This document shows, in pieces, positions 29,920 to 42,338 of a stretch of 64,000 nt of DNA. The DNA comes from Terebella lapidaria (lineage: Eukaryota > Annelida > Polychaeta > Terebellida > Terebellidae): positions 40,106,751 to 40,170,750 of the forward strand of contig OX424558.1 of the NCBI GenBank assembly GCA_949152475.1, in the 5' to 3' direction. The notes under the pieces are model-generated. The model had not been told where the DNA came from and ran no database searches. It saw nothing but the letters and a program-made list of their open reading frames with translations. Within the stretch, counting starts at the first letter, position 1; each line of letters opens with the position of its first letter. A program made the position numbers and the translations under genes.

Positions 29920-31630
29920 TAATGAAAAATATTAAAGAATACTGGACATCAGAAACTTACACACGGAAATAAACTGATTTTTAAAAGTAATAACTGTATA
30001 GAATGACCTTGTGACGAAATGTCACAAGGTCAAACCAGGGCTCTTCCTGAATGCGCATTTCGGATGCCAATACATCCTCACCAGCAGGGCTACTACAGTT
30101 GTAAAAAAACAACGAATATTTGAAGAGGGAGGGTGTGGAAAACAATGTTAACCACGGGAAAAGTACACAAATACCTTTTTGATGATGTGAAACACGGGAA
30201 TGGTCCACCAAATAAATGAGACTTTAGTGATGACAATCATAAACCTGGATAATGATCGAGGCTCGTAGTATAGCACTGATGTTGGGGCGCCTAACACCAA
30301 ATCGGAAGCTATGTCTAACCATGAGTAGGATGCTAATTGTGGACACGAGCAGTAAAAAAGCGTCAAAAACAGACTCCAAAGTGATAAACATGGAATCAAT
30401 ACCCAAGTACAAAGTAATCCCGAGCGAACAAATCTAAGTCCGTTATCCAATCTCAAAGTCCAGGGTCCCACAAAATCGATAAAATTGTATGGAAAGTCAT
30501 GAACCTCCAATATATGGCCATAAGGAGGTGAAATCAGGTGTTCTGGAAAGAGTGAGCATTTCCTGCCCCACTCGTGGCACCCGTCATGAATTCCAAACAT
30601 CAACTTGCAAAAAGGTCTTGTTGCACACTTGTAACAGATTTTGTGTACTTCTCAACCAGATTATGACGACATCCATAGAATTTCCTGAAAGCAGCTATCA
30701 GTCTTCGTAAAACATATCCTTGTAGCAGCAGTTTCGAGACTAGCTGGGAACTCCGATAGGACGGACGATGAACAACACACATACAACGGGTGTTCTAATG
30801 TAGATATATATAATATGTATGAGGTAACTAGGAGTAATCATGGTGAACGTCCACAACATGGAGTTAGGTAGGTATACTTGACCAACTGAAAGCGTTGAAA
30901 CATGTTGGACATAGGTGGAACTGTACATTATTTGAAGAGGACTACCACTGCAAAACACTATGATATATATGCAAGAGAATGATAGGGACGCTCAAAGAAT
31001 ATTTTAGGCTCTTTGGGGACGCTCATCATGACACACCCAATGTATTGGTGCATATTCAGACGCGCGTGGAGCATGGACTTAACATGCATCAAGCGCAAAT
31101 AAATCATGTATGGAGGACCACAACGATTGTGTGTTAGACAGAGATTAATATTAATAAATTACATGGTGGAATGCCATAGATTTGGAACAGTATATATGTA
31201 TCACAGTTGTGGAAAACCCGAAGTTGAATGTGTTATAATACACTAGAAATACTTGTAAGACAATACCTGTAGTTGACCATTGTAGAGGTTGCTTGATTCC
31301 CGCTAAGCAATTGTAGAGGCGGACACACTGTTGGAAACAACTAGTTACAAAATGAATGTGTGCAGCAAGAGCTATGATATACTGACGCGGATAAAGCCGA
31401 CTGAAAGGGGAACAGAAGTTAGTGTGTGCAGCCAGGAATCATTCGGGCGGAACCAACAATCATTACATGGGGGAAGATTGTATTTAGCATGAAAAAAAAA
31501 AAGCATTGACCTCTCAATCTCGACCTGGCCCGAGTATCACATCCTGCACCTTCCTCTATATTCAATAAGGGTTGAAAAGGTGACAGACGGATTAAATGGC
31601 ATTCATTTAGTGAACCAGTAGTAGGGTAAT
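29920..31630 (-). repeat. Dispersed composite repeat, copy C
   Basis: Carries the catcctcaccagcaggg block (30,070), the PLE tail (30,600-30,782), the cactatgatatatat segment (30,955) and the part homologous to 7,120-7,570. It is uninterrupted at the positions where copies B and D are split, so it serves as an internal empty-site reference. It ends in a half copy of the TTAA MITE (31,545-31,625). Confidence 0.75.
30535..30790 (-). pseudogene. Penelope-like RT C-terminal fragment
   Basis: The minus strand encodes YRSSQLVSKLLLQGYVL, then RKFYG and KYTKSV, the RT tail, followed by the conserved segment at 30,535-30,592. Only the tail is present, as in copy D. Confidence 0.65.
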
Positions 31631-31949
31631 GGGGCAGCGTATGATATTTGGGCCCTGGACGTCTCTTGGTGGGGGGGGGGGGCTCATGCTTTATGAATGA
31701 ATTTCAAGTTGTGTAAGAAAAGATAGACAGTGCAAAAATAGATCACATTTCGCTACTAATCAGGCCGCCGCGTGTTGGGGATGGTTATTTAGGAGCTACC
31801 TAAATAACCGTGAGCAGTATGTCAAGTTTAAAAACTCATTTTCAAACCTCTATCCCATAAAATAAGGTGTGCCCAGGGTTCAGTATTGGGTCCATTGCTT
31901 TTTAGCATATATTCAAACGGTATAACCACTCAATAACAAAATCAAAATG

Positions 31950-32350
31950 TGTTCTATTTGCAGACGATACAACGTTGTATTATACTCACCATAACCTTCA
32001 ACACCTATATCACATTGTTGAATCAGACATCCTCCTCATGATTAATTGGTTCCGGAGCAACAAATCATCACTGAATATTAGTGAAACTAATATAAGCTTA
32101 TTCTCCAAAAATCTGATACACAACTATATCACTCATTTGTTAAGGGTCGATACCGAATACATTACACCATCACACTCTGTTGAATTTCTTGGTATCCATA
32201 TAGACAGTGAGCTAAGTTGGAATGTTCGCATTGAACAGGTCTTGACAAAAAATTTCCAGCGCCCTTTATTATGTTGAACACTGTCAAAAACCTGTTGAGT
32301 GAAGCCCACCTCAAATCTTTATATTTCAGCCTGTTTCATTCCTATCTAAA
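31950..32350 (+). pseudogene. LINE reverse transcriptase fragment (FADD type)
   Basis: 31,957-31,968 encodes FADD, followed in frame by TTLYYTHHN, then the WFRSNKSSLNIS and VEFLGIHIDSELSW blocks typical of CR1/Jockey-like RTs. A frameshift near 32,280 precedes a YFSLFHSYLNYGIL segment. Both ends are missing. Confidence 0.65.
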
Positions 32351-33556
32351 CTATGGTATATTGTTATCCACTCTTTCAACACAAGACATTGTAAAGACCC
32401 CCACATAACCCTACAAATATAAGATAACACAACACTTCATTTCGAAATACTTGAAAAATAATTAACTATCAAATCTAGTAATACTACCTCGATACTATAC
32501 ATTTTTATGACTACATGGTATTCTCATAAACTCACGTCACTATGGCTGCTTTATTATTTAGTGTTACTTCTCAAACGCTCTCTGAGATTCTCATGGGGGA
32601 AATTCTCTTCGACTGGGGGAAAAACCTGGTTTCGAAGAGAAAATACTTTGAACGTGTGTTCTACAGAGCCCAACGTAAATAATTAAGTTAGTTAACATAA
32701 TCTCACGAATATTTTCGTCGAAGGGAGCTATTTCCTCGCCACTATCGCCGATTTACGTGAACATCAGCATGTCGGCTGGATTTGAGAATGAATACCTAAC
32801 TACGGTGTTCATTCAGACAACCGGGTATCACTTTTGTCCCTACTGTCGAGCCATCGCTCACTTCTCACGCTTATACCTTATGTCCGTGCCTAATTTTCCT
32901 TGTTCTGGAGCAGTAAAACTAGCACGTTTGTTACGTTCCATTTTCTGACAGCATCTTTACTTTTTACGGTCATATGCATTCATTTTTCGCTGTCCAACAA
33001 CGAGCTAATTTTTCGCTGAAAAACAACTTTAGGAATATTTAACATGTTTAACCAAACAACTTTACGAGTATATTGAATTTTGGGTCAAATAGAAAACGGT
33101 GCTGAATTTTATGAACAACTTGGATGTTTATTGATGGGCGTACTCGATCAGGGATACTATTCAACAGTATTCATACGAACTATACGGTACCAATTGCTTT
33201 CACATTGGTATTCGTCCTGCATGGACATCGTTGGCATATGGGCTCCAGCGGGATCAAATTGAAAGCAGTGCTAGAAATGAACGCGCTATTGACTTCTTTC
33301 ATCCGGGGAGATCTGCTTACCATTGAGTCCAACTTGTAAATATTTTGTTTACTATTCATTTCATAGTTTATGTTATTCCTTGTACATTATTTCAACGCCT
33401 TCACCGTTTGTTTCCGTTTATAATGCACAGTATAATGGGCTGGAACAATCAAGTAACAGGCACTGGCCTCTGCTGGAGTCCATAAATTGTACCTTTCTCA
33501 TGGCAACCACTGAATATGTTTATCTTCTGTGTAATTTGGAAATAAATTACTTACTT
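32351..33556. other. Unassigned; possible non-LTR 3' tail
   Basis: The first 200 bases repeat 28,430-28,660. The last bases (33,538-33,560) read aataaattacttacttatta, a poly(A) signal followed by a short TTAC-like repeat, which looks like a LINE or SINE tail. Short open frames at 32,757-33,339 match no family I know. Confidence 0.35.
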
Positions 33557-34339
33557 ATTACTACACCAAGTATTACACATTGAAATGCTGCACCCCTACA
33601 GCTCCGGACCAAAACAACAATTTGTAGGGAATGGCGGGAGTCTCAATACTGAACGAGAGTATCGTGATGGGTTGAAAATTATTCCGAAACAACACTAAAG
33701 CCGCCTTGATTACACCGACGAGTTGATATTGAAGGGGAGCTATCCAAAATTGAAGAATATTGAAAACTATTAAGGAATACTGGCCATCGGAAACTTACAA
33801 ACGGAAATAAACTGATTTTATTAAGTAATAACTGTACAGAATGACCTTGTGACGAAATGTCGCAAGGTCAAACCAGGGCTCTCCCTGAATGCACATTTCG
33901 GATGCCAATACATCCTCACCAGCAGGGCTACTACAGTTGTAAAAACAACGAATATTTGAAGAGAAAGGGTGTGGAAAACAATGTTAACCTCGGGAAATTA
34001 CACAAATATCTAACATTGTGATGGGAATGGTAGACCAAGTAGAGGAGACTTTAGTGATGACAATCATTAACTCCCATGCTGATCGAGGCCCGTGGAATGG
34101 CACTGTGATGTTGGGGACGACCTAACACCAAGTGGAAGCTATGCCTAACCATACTACTCAAAGTAGTATAGCACGGACGATGAACAACACCAAAGGCAAC
34201 GTCCACAATATAGAGTTAGATAGTTATACTTGACCAATTGAACGCGCTGAAACATGTTGGACAGAGGTAGAACTATACACTATTTAAGAAGACTGCGAAA
34301 CACTATGATATATATACACAATAGAATGACTGGGAGACG
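33557..34339 (-). repeat. Dispersed composite repeat, copy A
   Basis: Closest relative of copy B. Contains the uninterrupted equivalent of the gypsy target site: cactatgatatatatacaca at 34,301-34,320. Confidence 0.75.
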
Positions 34340-35815
34340 CTCATAATGACAGACCCAATGTATCGTTGGATATTTAGACGCGCGCGAAGCATGGACTTGC
34401 ATCAGGCGCAAATAAATCATGTATGGTGGAGCACGATTCGAGATTTGGAGTGTAAGATCTGGCAGTACGCTGATGATTCCACTGCCACCATGACCGACTT
34501 TCCATCCATCCATAATGTGTTTCAGCTTGCTGTCTGGCATCAGGTGCCCTAGTCAACGAAGAGAAGTTACGGGGGTTGTGGCTGGGGGCTCGGAGAGGCT
34601 GTCGTGAGACCCCGGCGAACCTTCAGTGGACATCAAACCTTGTTATTGATTTTTTTGTCTTGGTTTTAAGTACATGGTTGAGAGACATACTGTTAGACTC
34701 GCTAAGTTCTGTGAAACGGCTGATTTGTTTAAACTTAAACGTTTGGACATATTGTCCAAGGCTAAATCAGTGGATGTATTGGCCTGCTCCAAACTATGGT
34801 ATGTTCTCCCTGCCCTCCCCTGTCCCGGAAACATGGATTCTTTCAGAAAGAATGAATGAAAGTTTAACGGTACTTTGGGTAAAAAAGACCATTTCAGTGC
34901 CAAACCAGGATGTACAATTACGATGAAGTTCCAAGTTCCAGAAATTTATTTTTCAATATAAAATGTGGAACAACAGCACAGAGAGGGTGAAGAGGGCAGT
35001 AATGTCCAATAGTTATCGGCTGGCTGGTGGGACCCAACTCGTCAACACCGAGTGGAAGCTCAAAGTATTCATGTACACTTACTCAAGTTGGTGTTCGGGG
35101 AAGGGTGTCCTAAGCGACCATCCCTTGCAACCTACTGGGTGAATATTAGTCTTCGTTACAATTATCCTCATTTAACTCGTAATGATATGTCACAATCATT
35201 TGATGTGAATCCCCTGCTAGGGCTGTGAGTTTATCTCCGCAGGTTGATTGGTCAGCTGCTTTCACTGCCATGCAGTCAAAACACTTGTAACCTGAGATGC
35301 GGGCGCCAGGCTGGAAGGTGTTGCATGACGTTCTCCCATTGAACTTGGTCTTTTTCTGGTTTGACATGTCATCTAAACCAGACTGTGTCTACACCTGAGT
35401 CATTCAGTGTTTTGTTTGTGAACTGTGCTGTAGTAAATGATACACGTAACTGATTGTACCTTTTGGTGAAGTATTTGGAATTCCTTTACATGTCTCTTTC
35501 TGCGTAGATAGTATGCTTGATAGCAAGGTGTCCATGTGAATCAGAAAGACATCTTGTTGGTACTGGTCAACTTGAAATTTACAATTTGGTCAGCCCGGCA
35601 CAGGACAAAATTTGAGAGCCGGGATACTTCACTGGTGCCATTGTTCCTGGCCTCGTTGAGGGCGCACATAAATGTTCAAAGGTATCTGATTTGTTCAAGG
35701 GATTTTGCCGCAACCTGGCTGAAACAACCCTCGTTTGTTTCGAAAAGTCACGGAGGCAGGCTAGCCTTTGACTTAGCGTCATTATAACAGCGTACTAATT
35801 ATATGTAATAAATTT
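34340..35815 (+). pseudogene. Tx1-like LINE ORF2 3' half
   Basis: An intact YADD box at 34,466-34,477 (WQYADDSTAT) is followed by LFKLKRLDILSKAKSVDVLA and, after an inserted opposite-strand LINE 3' UTR-like stretch (34,856-35,000), C-terminal segments to about 35,760. Parallel to 26,076-27,660 throughout, so one is a copy of the other. Frameshifts and stops prevent function. Confidence 0.65.
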
Positions 35816-35819
35816 ATGT

Positions 35820-37339
35820 GTGTAGGTATGTAAATAATATATTGTGGATATATTTGTGCTCTGCTATGCCTTCTGATGTTTTCCTGTATATTTATATCCG
35901 TTGCCCTCATTTCATGCCTCAGGCGGTGTTCTCGTCTCTATGTTTGTCTCCTGGACTCAGAACCTTATTGCTTGAGGTGGTCCTCTCCCTGGGGTCTGCT
36001 TATTGCTTTCACCTACCTGGTTGGGTTTACGCCCTTGTTCTGATGGATCTCCTTCACTTTTCATGCTTCCCTGCTTGAAGGTCGAAGAGCGACCCACCTG
36101 CCGCTGTATTGTAGAATGTGTGAATGTCCGATATTTTAGTGCGAATGGGTAGGAGAGGAAAATGAAAAACAAATCGTTGTATTGTAAACAAAACAAATTA
36201 ACCAAAAATATACTTGTTGTACTGTAAAGAAAAAAAACCCCAAAAATATACTTGTTGTGTTGATATGTGGTTTCATTGAGTCCCACGTTAACCGATGCGC
36301 CGGATCAGTAGTGATCACGTTGTCGTGGTTCCACTGGGGTGAAGCCTGGTTGCCATGACACGAGAGTCGCCAAGAGTTGCTGGTCATAAGTGTCGATAGA
36401 CTGCAACAGTTTGGAAGGTGCTGTCTAGAGTCGCTGTCTCGCCGTGGTTTTACTGAGGTAACGCCTGGTTGCCATAGTGGTGTTCAGGAGTCACCGGGAG
36501 CCACCGTTGTGCCGTGTTACAGGCCAGGAACCCTAGAATTCCTCAACGAGGTGTCGCAGAGTCGCCGTCAACTCGAGGTCACTTTTGGGAGATTTTCTTG
36601 GAGTCTTTCTAGGACTAAATATCTCTGTATAACTATCAGCAGATACATGGACAGCTTCACCAACAGAGGCTGACATATGATCACGGATTTGGAGTAAATT
36701 GATCTGCTTGAGGACACTTTGTTCGTTGGTTGTTGCTGTTGTTGATTTTTGTTTTGGGTTGTACTAGCTATGTTATACTGTTTTGTTCAATTTCGCCTTC
36801 TATTAGTGTGATTGGTGTGTGCATGGTCAGTTCAAGGTTTGATTGGTGTATGATTAGGTATCGTTTGGTTTTGTTGTAAACAGTTGTTGATTTTCATCTA
36901 TGTTTACAATATATGACAGTGAATTTAGGTTTTGGGTTGGGAGTATAAAGTAATCGGGTCTATCTTCAAGGGCTTATTCCCGTTTGTAACAGGTATTTCA
37001 TGGTAGAGTATATTGGTTGGGTTTTAGTACTAGTCAGTGGGAAAGTGTTTATTGTATTGGGTTCTTTTCTTTCCTGTACAGTATAACATATATCATGTTT
37101 GTTTTATTGGTAATAAATAATTTCAACAACAAAAAAAGTTCTATCAGCTTAATATCTGTTACGTACATGTACCCCCACTGGGGTACTGCGCTATTGAAGT
37201 GATTTTTTCAAAACTTCAATATAAAAACATTGTTTTGTTTTTTTTGAAAAGGTATTTGTTCTTATCAGCCTCATATTTGATAGTACCCCACTAAGAAACT
37301 GATTTTGGGTACCATAAGAAAACACAGGGGCCTGCGTCA
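35820..37339. other. No recognised gene
   Basis: AT-rich with scattered short frames. A moderately GC-rich stretch at 36,290-36,660 contains a repeated word gcctggttgccat (36,346 and 36,469). I see no motif, TIR or tail that identifies an element. Confidence 0.35.
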
Positions 37340-37955
37340 AGATCCGGAGTCACACCATGCAGCGATTCCAGCAGTACATCCATAACAAGGAAGAACTGTC
37401 GATAAAGGTTTGCTGGCTCTCTTGAAGGACGTACTTCAGGAAACACAACCAACAAGATTTGGCGCCAGATAGAGGAGAGTCACGATCGTGACTACCTGGC
37501 GCATGTCGATCTCTACTGCTCGCTCCTCGGCCAGGTGAAGAAAAGCGGCATCCTGACTTCGTTTGTCAGCAAGTTTACACCACCACCAGCGCAGGAAGGC
37601 ATACCTTGCTTCCGAGAGTGAACACATGGCAGACTATCGGGCACAGATCGTGAGTACCTTTGTCGAAGTGCTAAAATTTGATGGCACCAGGAATGTATCT
37701 AAACAATCTGGATGGAAATCTCTTTATATTTCTTATTTCAGGAAGATGTATTGAGTTCCAATCCACTCTCTGGTTACAGCAAGGTGGAGAGCCTAGCTGA
37801 GACTATGAAAACTCTGGCTGTGGAGGGAGCAAAGAAGCCGTCTATATACCCAAGGACGTCCGAGAGGTCATCTACCAGCATTGAGCAAAGTTGGAGCCCT
37901 AACATAAGGATGCGTCGAAGGTTGTGACGGCATACCAAGCGCACTGCACGGTGGT
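37340..37955 (+). pseudogene. Duplicated gene fragment with apparent intron, copy 2
   Basis: Same exon-like segment as 27,740-28,330 (MADYRAQIVSTFVEVLKFDG), here with a shorter putative intron (about 37,697-37,740) between ggaatgtatct and tttcag. The upstream part includes frames not present in copy 1. Frames are disrupted, so a gene product is unlikely. Confidence 0.5.
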
Positions 37956-37959
37956 TATC

Positions 37960-38445
37960 CATTCACGATTCTGAGCGCGCCCACATGGATTCTAGTTGCG
38001 CGTGCCGGATTCTTCGTGTGCAGAATGGATGCGTGCCGACAACCTTTCAAAATATATCATAATTCAGCCTTCGATTTCGATCGGGGCAAAATCATCGGTG
38101 TGGCATGGGCCGAGTTGAAGGCCAATTGATAGTGACATTTTGTATTGTAACAGAGGACACGTTCATTACAGTCAGGTCAGCGGTTGTAGCATGCAACACA
38201 TGTGTGGTGATACCCCATAATATTATTGTAATTGGTGTTGAAGGATTTCTTTGAGTCGCTGGTAACGATGCTTGGCAGGCCCCCTGTGTGCCAAGAAATA
38301 TGGTCATGGGTCCCCTGAGTGTCAGGCCTGCTATAGCCAGGCGGTTGGTGGTGTTCCAGCCAAGGATATCTCCCAGGAAGTTGACATGGATGACCAGAGT
38401 TCTTCCATGTTTGACACGGTACAGGTGCCAGCAGCCGATGAGAAG
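37960..38445 (+). pseudogene. Tx1-like LINE ORF1, 5' part
   Basis: 38,266-38,445 is an open frame with CAKKYGHGSPECQACYSQ, a Cys/His cluster as in LINE ORF1 proteins. Upstream another frame holds a decayed CNRGH-like word. It runs into the 19-bp duplication at 38,427-38,445 and continues in the same frame at 44,142, after the inserted Nimb-type LINE, where the first downstream stop is TAG at 44,161. Confidence 0.55.
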
Positions 38446-38648
38446 AAGAAGAAATAAAGCTTAACGGCACTTTGGGCTCAAGAAGGCCATTTCAGTGCCA
38501 AACAAGGATATAAAAGTAGTATCAAGAATGATAAAACCACAAGTTATGCAATTAAAAATTTGTAGTGAACAGTAAAACCTTACAAAGTTAGTGGTGAAAA
38601 AATAAAGACTAGATCTAGACCCAAAGGCATTGACTAGAATTTATTTGT

Positions 38649-41600
38649 CTAAAAATAGAAATATACCCCAATTTCCCGAAGGAAATTGAGGATTTTATAA
38701 ATATTAATATCGTTAAAAACATCATGCATTGACTGACACTCATAAAACAAACGACGACTGTCAGCCAAATCTTGACAATGTACCAGGACATGTTCAACGG
38801 TCAGCCACTCTCGACAGGGCACACACACAGGGGCCTCCTCCCCACGGAGCAGGTAACCCTGAGTAAGGTATGTATGCCCTATACGAGCCCGTGACATGAC
38901 CAGTTGATCACGCCTGGACATTTCGTTTATTGGGGTACAACAACCAATCGTTGGTTTGACTTTGTGTAATTTGTTATCAACCTGCTCATCCCAGAATGAC
39001 TGCCATTCTGCGTACAAGTACGTGTGGATGAGCAGCTTGAAATTAGAATGTGGCACCCTGGAAAATGTGACGTCCAGATCAAGAGCTGCCCTGGCAGCCT
39101 TGTCGGCACGTTCATTCCCAGGAATGTCCACATGACTGGGTACCCAACAAAATACCACAACTTTATGCATTTGAAAAGTACGTTGATGTTCAGTTAAAAT
39201 ATCCAAAAGTAGAGGATGGTCAATATTACGATTCTCTATGGCTTGAAGGGCTGATAGAGAATCTGAACAAATGACAAAACCCAGTTCTCCGGACCGGCGG
39301 ATGTGGGACAGTGCTAACAGTATTGCTTTCAACTCCGCTGTGTACACTGAACACACATCAGGGAGACGTTGTTTGTATGTTCTCCCTGAGGTGACAGCGG
39401 CACAGCCTACTTTATTACCATCCTTAGAACCATCAGTATACATAAACTTAAAATTTGGATAATTTAACTGAACATCACTAAAACTACTGTGAAAATCCAA
39501 AGGGTTGATGGTAGACTTCTTCCCAATCCTGAGAGAGAAGTCAGTTATGGGAGTTTTCAATTCCCATGGTGGAACCTTTGAAATTTTTGACTCGGCTATT
39601 GTGTTCAAGTCAATGTTTAAATCCGCCAATAGGTGTTTCATGCGAATACCAAAGGTTGGTATTGCATTTGGCCTGGATTCAAACAGACGAACACACTTAG
39701 CTTTGAAAACAACATTATGGGCTGGATTGTTCGGTAGAGACTTCAGCTTGATGGTATACTGAAGTGAGAGTTTTTCCCTCCTACGATAAAGAGAGGGTTC
39801 GTTGGCCTCAACATACAGGCTCTCCATGGGAGAGGTTCTGAATGCACCGAGACACAAACGCAACCCCTGGTTATGGATAGTATCCAAAGCCTTTATGTAG
39901 GAGGGTCTGGCTGAGCCATAAACTATCGAACCATAGTCGAGCTTTGACCGGACGAGTGCTCTGTATAAACGGAGCAGCACGTCACGATCAGCTCCCCAAT
40001 CCATATGTGATACTACCTTGAGAAGGTTCAGAGCCTTGTGACACTTTGTTTTAATGTACTTGATGTGGGGTATGAATGATAGTTTCCTATCAAAGAATAC
40101 CCCCAAAAACTTGAACTGTTCCACCAAGGGAATAACTGTACCATTTAACTTTAATTCTGGTTCAGGGTGCAACTTGCGCAAATTGCAGAAATGCATGCAG
40201 ACAGTTTTCGTTTTGGAGAAGCGAAAACCGTTCCGGTCTGCCCATTTCTCAATTCGCGCAAGGCACTGCTGTAATTGACGTTCTATTGTATGCATTTGTT
40301 TTGATGAATAGCAAACAAGGAAGTCATCCACATAGAGTGAAGCATTCACTCCAGGGGACAAAATCCTTACTATGCTATTGATTTTGATACTGAACAGGGT
40401 TACAGACAAGATGCTGCCTTGAGGGACACCCTCCTCCTGATCAAACATATCGGAGAATGAAGTGCCCACCCTGACAGTAAATTTACGATTGGATAAAAAC
40501 TGAGAAATGAAGGAAGGCATACGACCACGAAGTCCTGCCTCATGGAGGTCCTTCAGGATACCGTGTTTCCACGTCGTGTCATATGCCTTCTCCAAATCGA
40601 AAAATATTGCCACCATGTGCTGGCGATTAATAAACGACTCCCGTACAGCAGTTTCCAGTCGAATAATCTGATCAGTAGTTGATCTATTATTCCGGAAACT
40701 CCTCTGGAATGGAGTGATAACTTTATTAGATTCTAGATAAAATACTAATCTAGTATTGACCATTCTTTCCATTGTTTTGCAAACACAGCTGGTCAAAGCA
40801 ATAGGACGATAATTCGTTGGGTTGGTAGGATCCTTCCCAGGCTTAGCAACCGGAATGATTGTAGCCTGTCTCCAACAACCAGGGAATGCCCCACCAACCC
40901 AAATTTTATTGAATATATTTAAAAGAGTCTGAAGTGCAGGCTCTGGTAAGTGTTTCAGAATCTGATAGTGAATCTCATCGGGCCCAGTCGCAGTGTCATG
41001 GGCCCGTTTGAGAGACTCCATCAGTTCTGACATTTTAAAAGGACAATTATAGTACTCCGTATTGTTGGATCTGAAATTGAGAGGTTTCTGTTCCTCCTTC
41101 ACTTTATAGGACTGGAAACAATCTGTATAATGAGAACTGGATGAATTATGGGATACGGTTGAACCCAGAACATCAGCAATATCCTTGTTATCGATGATGT
41201 CCCGGTTGTTCAACCGTAACTGTTTTACACCAGTAAATTGACGTTTGCCTGAAATTTTCTGGACCATGTCCCATACTTTCTTGATAGGCGTTCGATTATT
41301 GAGCTTGGAGACATACTGTCTCCAGCTATTTTTCATTGCTTTCCTCATAACTTTCCTGGTAAGAGCATATTGATGTTTATAAGCCATTAAATTTGCTTGG
41401 GTGGGGTGTTTACGAAAGATCCGGAGAGCTCTCTTCCTAGCAGAAAGAGCCTCCTGACAATCTTCGTTCCACCATGGCTTGTTCTTTTTATTAGAAAAAG
41501 CAGGGGTTTTGGGTATTGTCATTTCAGCAATGAAATGCAATACAGATGTAAATATCTCCATTGGGTCATCCTGAGTGTTTTCAAACAAGGTTGGCTGCAA

Positions 41601-42338
41601 TTCTAAATTGCAGATTCTTTTAAATTCTGACCAATCTGCCCTAGCAAGATTCCATCTCGGGATCCGATCAGGAACATAATGATCTTGCATGGACAGAAAA
41701 GTGGGAAAATGATCACTACCACACAGGTCATCACAGACCTGCCAAGTGAAATCATTAAACAACGAAGGGTGACCCAATGAGATATCAATTGCCGAAAATG
41801 TTCCGTATGCAGGATGTGTATATGTTGGAGTACCATCATTCCAAATACATAGTTCATTATCACTTATAAATTGCTCAACTACCCTGCCCTTAGCATTGAT
41901 ATCATCACAACCCCACAGATGATTATGGGCATTGAAATCTCCAACAATGATATAGGGTGAAGGTAGCTGTGCAATTAGGTCGTTCAACTCCTCCAAGACT
42001 AGGCTATAGCTTGGGGGAATATACACAGAACATAAAGTGAAGTGCTTCTGAATTGTGAGGGACACAGCAACAGCCTGCAAAGTGCTGTTAAGCTGTATGT
42101 CCCTGTGTGTAATAGTATTACTGACTAGAATGGAAGTGCCACCAACTGCACGATCATCAGCTGATGTGGCATAATGATGGTAGGATGTATATTTCCTGTA
42201 ATTAAAACTATTCTGAGGTTTTAAAAAGGTTTCTTGCAAACAAATAGCAGCAGGGCTAAAATCCTGCATGAACATTTTAATTTCATCACTATTGTGACGA
42301 AAGCCCCTACAATTCCAACTAATCAAATTATAATTCAT
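38649..42338 (-). CDS. LINE ORF2: endonuclease, reverse transcriptase, RNase H
   Basis: 1,229 residues, uninterrupted. N-terminal AP-endonuclease-like domain (about 1-220): ISWNCRG, LQETF, VGDFNAH, SDHFP. RT (about 480-760): KPGKDPTNPTNYRPIALTS, FDLEKAYDT, GVPQGSILS and the catalytic YVDD near residue 665. RNase H (about 960-1,090): YTDGSKDGN, TAELKAI, CSDSLSAL, VPSHVDIPGNERAD. C-terminal Cys/His cluster (CVPC...EHVLVHC). It nicks target DNA and copies the element RNA there. The start ATG overlaps the end of the full-length ORF1 frame as ATGA (42,338-42,335), suggesting termination-reinitiation. Confidence 0.93.
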   Translation of the reverse strand: MNYNLISWNCRGFRHNSDEIKMFMQDFSPAAICLQETFLKPQNSFNYRKYTSYHHYATSADDRAVGGTSILVSNTITHRDIQLNSTLQAVAVSLTIQKHFTLCSVYIPPSYSLVLEELNDLIAQLPSPYIIVGDFNAHNHLWGCDDINAKGRVVEQFISDNELCIWNDGTPTYTHPAYGTFSAIDISLGHPSLFNDFTWQVCDDLCGSDHFPTFLSMQDHYVPDRIPRWNLARADWSEFKRICNLELQPTLFENTQDDPMEIFTSVLHFIAEMTIPKTPAFSNKKNKPWWNEDCQEALSARKRALRIFRKHPTQANLMAYKHQYALTRKVMRKAMKNSWRQYVSKLNNRTPIKKVWDMVQKISGKRQFTGVKQLRLNNRDIIDNKDIADVLGSTVSHNSSSSHYTDCFQSYKVKEEQKPLNFRSNNTEYYNCPFKMSELMESLKRAHDTATGPDEIHYQILKHLPEPALQTLLNIFNKIWVGGAFPGCWRQATIIPVAKPGKDPTNPTNYRPIALTSCVCKTMERMVNTRLVFYLESNKVITPFQRSFRNNRSTTDQIIRLETAVRESFINRQHMVAIFFDLEKAYDTTWKHGILKDLHEAGLRGRMPSFISQFLSNRKFTVRVGTSFSDMFDQEEGVPQGSILSVTLFSIKINSIVRILSPGVNASLYVDDFLVCYSSKQMHTIERQLQQCLARIEKWADRNGFRFSKTKTVCMHFCNLRKLHPEPELKLNGTVIPLVEQFKFLGVFFDRKLSFIPHIKYIKTKCHKALNLLKVVSHMDWGADRDVLLRLYRALVRSKLDYGSIVYGSARPSYIKALDTIHNQGLRLCLGAFRTSPMESLYVEANEPSLYRRREKLSLQYTIKLKSLPNNPAHNVVFKAKCVRLFESRPNAIPTFGIRMKHLLADLNIDLNTIAESKISKVPPWELKTPITDFSLRIGKKSTINPLDFHSSFSDVQLNYPNFKFMYTDGSKDGNKVGCAAVTSGRTYKQRLPDVCSVYTAELKAILLALSHIRRSGELGFVICSDSLSALQAIENRNIDHPLLLDILTEHQRTFQMHKVVVFCWVPSHVDIPGNERADKAARAALDLDVTFSRVPHSNFKLLIHTYLYAEWQSFWDEQVDNKLHKVKPTIGCCTPINEMSRRDQLVMSRARIGHTYLTQGYLLRGEEAPVCVPCREWLTVEHVLVHCQDLADSRRLFYECQSMHDVFNDINIYKILNFLREIGVYFYF

